Shown: piece by piece, positions 50,245 through 56,426 of the stretch
How positions within the stretch are numbered: the stretch's first letter is position 1
Layout: every line of letters starts with the position of its first letter
Origin: Marinospirillum alkaliphilum DSM 21637
Lineage (GTDB): Bacteria; Pseudomonadota; Gammaproteobacteria; Pseudomonadales; Halomonadaceae
Direction: 5' to 3'
NCBI RefSeq assembly: GCF_900119735.1
Contig: NZ_FPJW01000001.1
Coordinates: 282,914 to 346,913 of the forward strand
DNA length: 64,000 bases
Program-made: the position numbers and the translations under genes
Notes under the pieces: generated by a model
The model's input: the letters and a program-made list of their open reading frames with translations, nothing else
Databases searched by the model: none
Told to the model about the DNA's origin: nothing

Positions 50245-51026
50245 TGCACCTCTTTGATGCCCACTGCCACCTGGATCTTGCTGCTTTTGATGCCGATCGG
50301 GACGAGGTTTTGCAGCGGGCCAGGGCAGTGGGTGTGCAGGAAATGCTGCTACCGGGTGTCAGTGCCGCAAGCTGGCCTCGCCTGCTGCAATTGAGTGACC
50401 GTGATCCCCTGCTGTTTCCCTGCCTGGGTTTACATCCCCTGTTCATTCATGAGCATCAGCCGCAACACCTGCAGCAATTGCAGGACCTGTTGCAGCAACG
50501 TACTGATGTGGTGGCGGTAGGTGAAATTGGTGTGGATTTCTGGAGCCCTGCCTTACAGGCACAGGCAACAGTCCAGTGGCAATTGCTGGATGCTCAACTG
50601 GCGCTGGCGCATCAATTTGATCTGCCAGTGGTGCTGCATGTACGCAAGGGCATGGATCTGCTGATTCAACGCCTGAAAAAAGCTCGTTTGCCACGCGGCG
50701 GGTTAGTGCATGCTTTCTCCGGTAGTCTGCAGCAGGCAGAGCAATTGGTGGACCTGGGTTTTTGCATCGGCCTGGGTGGCGCGCTGACCTACCCACGTGC
50801 ACAGCGTCTGCGACAGGTGGCCGGCAAGTTGCCGCTCACCGCACTGCTGCTGGAAACAGACAGCCCGGATATGCCGCTGGCCGGTTTTCAGGGGCAGCGT
50901 AACGAACCCTCCCGTATTCCGCTGGTGTTGAATTGCCTGGCTGAAATCCGGCAAATGGAGCCGGCCACACTGGCTGAAATTCTGTATGAAAACCTGCAGC
51001 GAGTATTTCCCCGCATCAGTTGTTAA
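50244..51026 (+). CDS. TatD-family metal-dependent hydrolase (YjjV-like)
   Basis: A 260-residue TIM-barrel amidohydrolase/DNase. Metal ligands are visible: DAHCHLDLAAFDADRDEV (H-x-H), GEIGVDF, LPVVLHVRKG, HAFSGSLQQAEQLVDLGFCIGLGGALTYP and LLLETDSPDMPLAG. TatD-family proteins are 3'-5' exonucleases or deaminating/deacylating hydrolases; the YjjV subgroup has no firm role. It starts in the stop codon of the prenyltransferase gene. Confidence 0.9.
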   Translation: MHLFDAHCHLDLAAFDADRDEVLQRARAVGVQEMLLPGVSAASWPRLLQLSDRDPLLFPCLGLHPLFIHEHQPQHLQQLQDLLQQRTDVVAVGEIGVDFWSPALQAQATVQWQLLDAQLALAHQFDLPVVLHVRKGMDLLIQRLKKARLPRGGLVHAFSGSLQQAEQLVDLGFCIGLGGALTYPRAQRLRQVAGKLPLTALLLETDSPDMPLAGFQGQRNEPSRIPLVLNCLAEIRQMEPATLAEILYENLQRVFPRISC

Positions 51027-51085
51027 TAAAAAGTTATTCCGGGAGCCGCTGCTTAACGTCATGATCTAGCGTAATAGATAAGCTG

Positions 51086-51105
51086 AGGTTCCCTAACCTT
51101 AGGGA
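51086..51105. promoter_or_regulatory. Overlapping palindromes upstream of the NarL-type regulator
   Basis: TCCCTAA-CC-TTAGGGA (51090-51105) is a perfect seven-base inverted repeat, and AGGTT-CCCT-AACCT (51086-51099) is a second, overlapping one. They lie about 70-85 bases upstream of the response regulator start, where an operator or autoregulatory site would be expected. No T run follows. Confidence 0.45.
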
Positions 51106-51172
51106 TAGGCAATAGTTACAATTTGTTGCACACTGGACTGCATGAAAAATTTGGCTGGAAGCAGGGAATCCA

Positions 51173-51862
51173 ATGAACAGAGCAAAAATCACCGTGGTGC
51201 TGGTTGAGGATGATCCGGCAGTCCGTCAGCGTTTTAAAGCCTCCATCAATCGCCACCCAGAGCTGGAGTGGGTTGGTGAGGCAGCCAATGTGCGCGATGG
51301 TAAAGCGCTGGTGCTGGAAGCTTGCCCGCGTGTGTTGTTGGTGGATCTGGGGTTGCCGGATGGTTCAGGTCTGGAAGTGATCAGTGAAGTGGCACGCAAA
51401 CTGCCGGAAACGGAAATCATGGTGGTCAGCATGTTTGGTGATGAAGGCCATGTGATCCAGGCCATTGAGGCAGGGGCCAGTGGTTATATCCTGAAGGACA
51501 CGGATGATGCCAGCCTGGCTGAACACATCATCCAGCTGTGTGATGGTGGCAGCCCGATGAGTCCGATGATTGCCCGCCACCTGCTGAAGCGCATGCATCA
51601 GGGCAGTCAGAGCAGCAGTTACACCACCACCAGTGGTGAGCAGTTGGATGGTATTGCACTGACGCCAAGAGAAATGCAGCTGTTAAAACTTTTGGCACGG
51701 GGTTACACCTATCGTGAAGTGGCTGAAGATCTGGCGGTATCCAGTCACACGGTTAACTCCCACATCAAAAACCTCTATCGCAAGCTGTCGGTGAATACCA
51801 AAAACGAAGCGGTTTATGAGGCGACCCGCCAGGGGTTGTTGGATATCAGGACGCTGGGCTGA
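51173..51862 (+). CDS. NarL/LuxR-type response regulator
   Basis: A 229-residue two-component regulator. The receiver has E12/D13/D14, the phosphoacceptor D58 in VLLVDLGLPDGSG, and a conserved lysine in GYILKDTDD. The output domain is a LuxR/GerE HTH: LTPREMQLLKLLARGYTYREVAEDLAVSSHTVNSHIKNLYRKL. The partner kinase starts six bases after the stop, so they are co-transcribed. Targets are unknown; the membrane-protein genes just downstream are candidates. Confidence 0.93.
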   Translation: MNRAKITVVLVEDDPAVRQRFKASINRHPELEWVGEAANVRDGKALVLEACPRVLLVDLGLPDGSGLEVISEVARKLPETEIMVVSMFGDEGHVIQAIEAGASGYILKDTDDASLAEHIIQLCDGGSPMSPMIARHLLKRMHQGSQSSSYTTTSGEQLDGIALTPREMQLLKLLARGYTYREVAEDLAVSSHTVNSHIKNLYRKLSVNTKNEAVYEATRQGLLDIRTLG

Positions 51863-51867
51863 TACCC

Positions 51868-53073
51868 ATGGCTGGCAGCACATCACCAACCTTGAGCCGT
51901 ATCAATCACTACTGGCAGCGTTTTGTCAGTTGTAATGGCATTTTTACGCCTGAGCACCGGGATTACCGCCGTGCTTACCTGATTAATGCCATGTTGCTCG
52001 CTTCACTGTGCAATTTTGGTACTTTTGTACTGCTCAACTTTCTGGTGTTTGATCTGCTGGCGCCGGGCTTGTTGAATCTGGTTGCTTTCATTGGTGCCGC
52101 ATTCACCCTGCTTTATTTTCAGCGCAGCCGTAACATCATCCGGGGTGGTTTTTACACCACCCTGATCATCGGTTTGGCGCTGGTTGCTTACCTCTATATC
52201 GAACAGCATTATCAGTACAGCCTGTTCTGGCTGGCCACTTTCCCACCTTTTGCCTACTTTCTGAACGGCCTCAAACGCGGCAGCTGGTCTATTCTGCTGG
52301 TGTTTCTACCGGTTTACCTGCTGATGCTGACGGGGTTGGATCGCTGGGAGGCTGCACCCTGGACGATTGTTTCCCTGGCCAATGTTGTGATTGCTTCTTT
52401 TGCTTTAACCGCACTGGTGTTTTTTTATGAAAAAAGCCGCCACCAGGCCAGTAGTCAGTTACAACGCAGCAAGGAAAGAGAAGCTACCGCACGGGAACGC
52501 AATCGTCTGCTGCGAGAGATGCATGATGGTCTTGGCGCACAGCTGACCTCAGCGCTTTATGCGGCTCGCAGTCAGCAAGTCAGTGTGGAGGAGATGGCTG
52601 ATTATTTGCAGTTGGCGCTGGAAGACCTGCGCATGATGATGGACTCCTTGCAGACCTTTGATGGCGATGTGGCCACCCTGCTGGGACAGTTGCGCTATCG
52701 CATGGAGCGCCGTTTGCAGGCGGCTGGACTAAAGCTGGTATGGAAGGTTGATGACCTGCCAGACTTGCCTGAAATGACTCCCCAGAATGCATTGAACCTG
52801 CAGCGCATTGTTCAGGAATCACTGATCAACGTGATCAAACATGCCCAGGCCAGTGAAGTGGAGCTGGTGGCACGGTTAAAGGATCGTCAGACACTGCAGA
52901 TCAGTATCACCGATAATGGCTGTGGTTTTAACCTTCAGGATGATGCCAGCGGCCGGGGATTAAGTAACCTGCATCACCGGGCGACTGAACTCCAGGCTGA
53001 ACTCAGCATTCGGACAGCAACAACTGGCAAGGGCACCCGTGTGCTGCTTACAATACCGGTCCGACGCCCCTGA
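51868..53073 (+). CDS. Membrane histidine kinase (HisKA_3 family)
   Basis: A 401-residue sensor. The N-terminal 180 residues contain about six hydrophobic helices in closely spaced pairs with little periplasmic sequence, suggesting sensing within the membrane (compare the DesK or 7TMR types). A coiled linker follows, then the HisKA_3 phosphorylation site H219 in LREMHDGLGAQLTSALYAARS and an HATPase domain with LQRIVQESLINVIKHAQASE, ITDNGCGF and GRGLSNLHHRATELQAE. It pairs with the upstream NarL-type regulator. Ligand unknown. Confidence 0.92.
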   Translation: MAGSTSPTLSRINHYWQRFVSCNGIFTPEHRDYRRAYLINAMLLASLCNFGTFVLLNFLVFDLLAPGLLNLVAFIGAAFTLLYFQRSRNIIRGGFYTTLIIGLALVAYLYIEQHYQYSLFWLATFPPFAYFLNGLKRGSWSILLVFLPVYLLMLTGLDRWEAAPWTIVSLANVVIASFALTALVFFYEKSRHQASSQLQRSKEREATARERNRLLREMHDGLGAQLTSALYAARSQQVSVEEMADYLQLALEDLRMMMDSLQTFDGDVATLLGQLRYRMERRLQAAGLKLVWKVDDLPDLPEMTPQNALNLQRIVQESLINVIKHAQASEVELVARLKDRQTLQISITDNGCGFNLQDDASGRGLSNLHHRATELQAELSIRTATTGKGTRVLLTIPVRRP

Positions 53074-53090
53074 CACGGATGTATTTTGCA

Positions 53091-53122
53091 CATGAGTAAA
53101 CAACAGCATGAGTAAACAACAG
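53091..53122 (+). repeat. Sixteen-base tandem duplication covering the start codon of the next gene
   Basis: CATGAGTAAACAACAG occurs twice in direct succession (53091-53106 and 53107-53122). The unit contains ATG-AGT-AAA-CAA-CAG, so the start codon is duplicated 16 bases apart, in a different frame. The first copy opens a seven-codon frame (MSKQQHE) that ends at TAA 53113-53115, overlapping the second ATG. Confidence 0.9.
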
Positions 53123-53464
53123 AAAGACACTGCCTCCGGTTACACACCAACCTTTACCTCTTCCGGTTCAGCCTTGCGCACCCTGCGCACTGGCAAGAGC
53201 AATCCTAACTGGCAAGCGGCTGCTGAGTTCCTGCTGGAGCGGGCAGCACCAGATGTAAGGTTATTGGTGGAGGCGGCAACCCAGATCCAGATGGAAAAGG
53301 ATGGCTTAAAAACCGATCGTCGTGAACTGGCGGTACGTAAAAAAAGTTTCAGCCTGAACCTTAATCTGGGTTGGCTGCAATGGCTGTTGATTGCTGCGGC
53401 TGGGGTGGGGTTTATCGCCCTGCTAGCCTGGATTGCCCAGAATGCAACGCTCAGGGCCTGCTAG
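53108..53464 (+). CDS. Small membrane protein with one C-terminal helix, function unknown
   Basis: A 118-residue protein of no family I recognise. Residues 1-85 are polar, with FLLERAAPDVRLLVEAATQIQMEKDGLKTDRRELAVRKKS forming a probable helix and basic stretch (key residues E44, R45, D49, K68, R71, R72). One hydrophobic helix follows at about 93-112 (LQWLLIAAAGVGFIALLAWI), so it is probably tail-anchored in the inner membrane with its N-terminus in the cytoplasm. It lies 34 bases after the kinase gene. The start lies in the second copy of a 16-base duplication and has no clear ribosome site of its own. Confidence 0.7.
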   Translation: MSKQQKDTASGYTPTFTSSGSALRTLRTGKSNPNWQAAAEFLLERAAPDVRLLVEAATQIQMEKDGLKTDRRELAVRKKSFSLNLNLGWLQWLLIAAAGVGFIALLAWIAQNATLRAC

Positions 53465-53490
53465 GAAACCGCTGATTAACTACTTTGCTG

Positions 53491-53538
53491 GCTTATGCCG
53501 TCTTGCACGCTTCTAGTGCATGATTTTGCAAGATAAGC
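53491..53538 (+). repeat. Bulged hairpin between the small membrane protein gene and the Slam-like gene
   Basis: GCTTA (53491-53495) and TCTTGCA (53501-53507) pair with TGCAAGA (53527-53533) and TAAGC (53534-53538): a twelve-base-pair stem with a five-base bulge on one side. A second small repeat (TGCAC/GTGCA) overlaps. It is followed 22 bases later by TTTTTATT. It may terminate the kinase operon or control the next one. Confidence 0.45.
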
Positions 53539-53691
53539 TGCGTATTAAAAGAGTGTTTTTATTCTCCAACTGCGTCACATAACTTTTCATTGCCCCGCTA
53601 TTTCTGCTCCACTATCCTTTCAGTCAAGTGCGAGTTTATCGCCAGTATTATGGATCTATTCTCATCGCTGATCAGGGTTGCAGGGGGCAGC

Positions 53692-55032
53692 ATGCTCGTT
53701 CGAAACACACTTTCAGCAGCATCCGGGTTGAGTGGCAGGTTGCTGTTTTGTCTGGTTTTGCTTTTTTCGGTACAGGTCCAGGCTGATGCTGCCAGGGCCC
53801 TGCAGCAATTGAACCAGGAGCAACAGTTTCAGGCAGCTTATGAGCTGGGCTTGAGGCAGCTTGCCCACGAAGCTGGACGACCAGCATTCGACATGGCGTT
53901 TGGTGTGGCGGCACTGGAAAGTGGTCATTACGATCAGGCGTTGTTTGCCTTTGAACGGGTGTTGATGGTTAACCGCAATGCGCCCTTGCCACGCCTGGAG
54001 CTGGCACGCACTCATTTTATGATGGGTAACCTGATTGCCGCCCGCCGTCACTTCAACCAGGTCCTTGAACAAGATCCACCCCCACCACCAGCCGTTGCTC
54101 GACGTATTCAGTGGTTTCTGAACGCTATAGATCAGCGTGAAGCAGGGCGTGCCGTGGCGGCCAGCGATATGTCAGCGCGTTTTCATCTGGGTATTCGATT
54201 GGGTCATGATAGTAATCCGCGCAATATGACCCATCAGGATGTGCTTTTATTTGGTGCTTTGTTATTGGATTTGCCGGAACCTGAATCAGATACCTTTCAC
54301 GAGGTTTTTGGTGGTGTCACCTTCTTTCAACAAAGAGCGGAAAGCTGGGGCTGGTTTATGGGTGGTGATTTGAGTTTGCGCACCTATCACGACCAATCAG
54401 AAATGAATGCCACCAATTTTAATCTGCGTGGCGGCCCGATTTTTCTGGGCACCCATTGGCGCTTGGTGTTACCGCTGCAGCTGGGTTTTCAGGTGCGCAG
54501 TGATGACAACCGTACCGAGTTAAAGTCTCTTGCCGCCGAATACACCCGACGGATCGATGCTGCACGCGATTACACCCTGTTCGGGCAATTAGCGAAAGTG
54601 GATCATGAGCCGGGTGGTGCTTTGCGTGATGTAGACACCTTTACTGCTGGTTTTATCTATTCACTGCGCCCCATGGAGCAACTGAGACTTTATTTGGGCC
54701 CGGTGTATGGTAATGAAAACGCCAGTGATGAAGGTCCACACTTTGGGCGTAGCTGGTATGGCCTGCGATCAGGTGCAGGATATGCCCTGAATGAACAACA
54801 GCGACTGGATTTCAACCTCAGCCACATCCGTGCCCGGCATAAAGCCGAAGACCCCGTTTTTCTTGAGCGGCGCACTGACAACCAGACCAGTTACGGTGTG
54901 AATTTTACTCATCGAGCTGCCAATAACATGCAACTGGAACTTGGCTTACAGCAAAGTGGAAACGACTCGAACATGAATCTTTATACTTATAACCGTACCC
55001 AACTGACAGCGGGTATCAGGAAAGAGTGGTGA
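53692..55032 (+). CDS. Slam-like outer-membrane protein: TPR region plus beta barrel (DUF560 type)
   Basis: A 446-residue exported protein. A signal peptide (LLFCLVLLFSVQVQA, cleaved before D near 32) precedes two or three TPR-like helix pairs (about 35-140: ALFAFERVLMVNRNAPLPRLELARTHFMMGN), then a C-terminal region (about 165-446) of alternating strands ending in TQLTAGIRKEW, with the terminal aromatic typical of outer-membrane barrels. The order TPR then barrel, and the length, fit the Slam (surface lipoprotein assembly modifier) family, which moves specific proteins across the outer membrane. ATG 53692 follows AGGGGG. Its stop is 5 bases before the FecR gene, the likely cargo. Confidence 0.75.
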   Translation: MLVRNTLSAASGLSGRLLFCLVLLFSVQVQADAARALQQLNQEQQFQAAYELGLRQLAHEAGRPAFDMAFGVAALESGHYDQALFAFERVLMVNRNAPLPRLELARTHFMMGNLIAARRHFNQVLEQDPPPPPAVARRIQWFLNAIDQREAGRAVAASDMSARFHLGIRLGHDSNPRNMTHQDVLLFGALLLDLPEPESDTFHEVFGGVTFFQQRAESWGWFMGGDLSLRTYHDQSEMNATNFNLRGGPIFLGTHWRLVLPLQLGFQVRSDDNRTELKSLAAEYTRRIDAARDYTLFGQLAKVDHEPGGALRDVDTFTAGFIYSLRPMEQLRLYLGPVYGNENASDEGPHFGRSWYGLRSGAGYALNEQQRLDFNLSHIRARHKAEDPVFLERRTDNQTSYGVNFTHRAANNMQLELGLQQSGNDSNMNLYTYNRTQLTAGIRKEW

Positions 55033-55037
55033 GCAGT

Positions 55038-56426
55038 ATGAACAAATTTTATAAGCATTATGGGCTGACTTTGCTATTGCTGATACTGCTGGCCTGCTCA
55101 GGATCCGTACTGGCCCAGCCGCAGGAGGTTGGGCGTATTCTGATGGCCACCACTGGTGTGACGGCCCAGCAACCGGGGCAGGCACAGCGTGAGCTGGCAC
55201 GCCGCTCCCCGGTGTTTGTGGGTGATACCCTTCGCACCCCGGAAGGTGGGCGTGCCCAGTTGCGTATGGCTGATGGCGAAATGATCTCTTTGACGGCCAA
55301 CAGCCAGTTGGTGATTGAAGCCTTCAAACACCAGCCTGATGCACCGGCTGCCGATGATGCCAGCGTCAAGCGTCTGGTCACCGGAGGCCTGCGCACCATC
55401 ACCGGTGCTGTGGGTGGTGAAGGCTACCGGGTGGAAAGCCGGGCAGGGACCATCGGCATCCGGGGCACCGCCTTTGAAGTGTTCAGTGAACAGGGTAATA
55501 ACCTGTTTGTCAGAACCCAGCGCGGCAATATTTATGTTCAGAACCGTTTTGGTCGGGTAGAAATCGGGGTGGATATGCCGCAGCGGGCTGCACAGATCCT
55601 GAGTGTCAACCAGCCACCGGTAGCCATTCCGCAGCGTGATTTACCAGACTTCTTTGACAATGCCTTTGAAGAAGACGTGACTTTAGGGCTGGCAGGAGAG
55701 CAGGAAGAGCAACCCGCTGATCGGGTGGAAACGCCAGTGCCGAGAACACCGGGGCCGATGTTGGCATCATTGCTGACTGGGGATACAGAGAATTACGCGG
55801 GCTTGGTGGCTGTTATCTCGCCTGGGCCTTATGGTTTTGTGGTTGGAGGTGGTTATGGTGGGGCTTTTTTCAGTAGCTCAATAACCAGTACTGAGAATCA
55901 GGTTTCAGGCTCTGGTGGCACTGACATATTCAATTTACAGTCAGTCAACAGCTTTGATTTGTGGGTGGAATCACGTGAGCCCAGGCTTATTGGGGACTCG
56001 CAAGTCGAGTGGGGAAACTGGGCAACGGGTACAATTAACGGTCAGCAGGAAGAAAACTTCTCGTTTGCCTGGGTAACAGCAACACAGGTACATACCACTT
56101 TAGCTACCTTACCTTCTGTCGGGTCTTATGAGTACACGCTTGTTTCTAGTGGATATATTGTTGATGGCACATTAGATGTTAATTTTCTAACGGGATCCAT
56201 TGATGTTTTTCTTCAGGAAGATGGTGGTGAGTGGAAGGGGCTTGGTACAGTCAGGCAGTTTTATGGTAGCGGTATCCAGCTAACAAGTGGTGATGGTAGC
56301 GGCATGATTACTGGCCGTTTTGTTGGCTCTAATGCGGAGGGTGCTATTGCTGCTTATGACCTTGCAGGTGAGCAGGGTATAGCTGTATTCGATCGCACTG
56401 AATCAGGTGCAGCAACAGGCCCATGA
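55038..56426 (+). CDS. Secreted FecR-domain protein with a TbpB-like C-terminal barrel
   Basis: A 462-residue exported protein. The signal region LLLLILLACSGSVLAQPQ allows a lipoprotein reading (LLAC box, lipidated at C20) or cleavage after VLA. Residues about 30-150 are a FecR domain: VFVGDTLRTPEGGRAQLRMADG and YRVESRAGTIGIRGTAFEV. A proline/glutamate linker (about 210-245) leads to a strand-rich, glycine-rich C-terminus whose end, SGMITGRFVGSNAEGAIAAY then EQGIAVFDR, resembles the closing strands of TbpB/fHbp-type barrels, the usual Slam cargo fold. It overlaps the cyclase gene by four bases. FecR domains normally act in periplasmic signalling, yet no sigma factor is present here. Confidence 0.78.
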   Translation: MNKFYKHYGLTLLLLILLACSGSVLAQPQEVGRILMATTGVTAQQPGQAQRELARRSPVFVGDTLRTPEGGRAQLRMADGEMISLTANSQLVIEAFKHQPDAPAADDASVKRLVTGGLRTITGAVGGEGYRVESRAGTIGIRGTAFEVFSEQGNNLFVRTQRGNIYVQNRFGRVEIGVDMPQRAAQILSVNQPPVAIPQRDLPDFFDNAFEEDVTLGLAGEQEEQPADRVETPVPRTPGPMLASLLTGDTENYAGLVAVISPGPYGFVVGGGYGGAFFSSSITSTENQVSGSGGTDIFNLQSVNSFDLWVESREPRLIGDSQVEWGNWATGTINGQQEENFSFAWVTATQVHTTLATLPSVGSYEYTLVSSGYIVDGTLDVNFLTGSIDVFLQEDGGEWKGLGTVRQFYGSGIQLTSGDGSGMITGRFVGSNAEGAIAAYDLAGEQGIAVFDRTESGAATGP

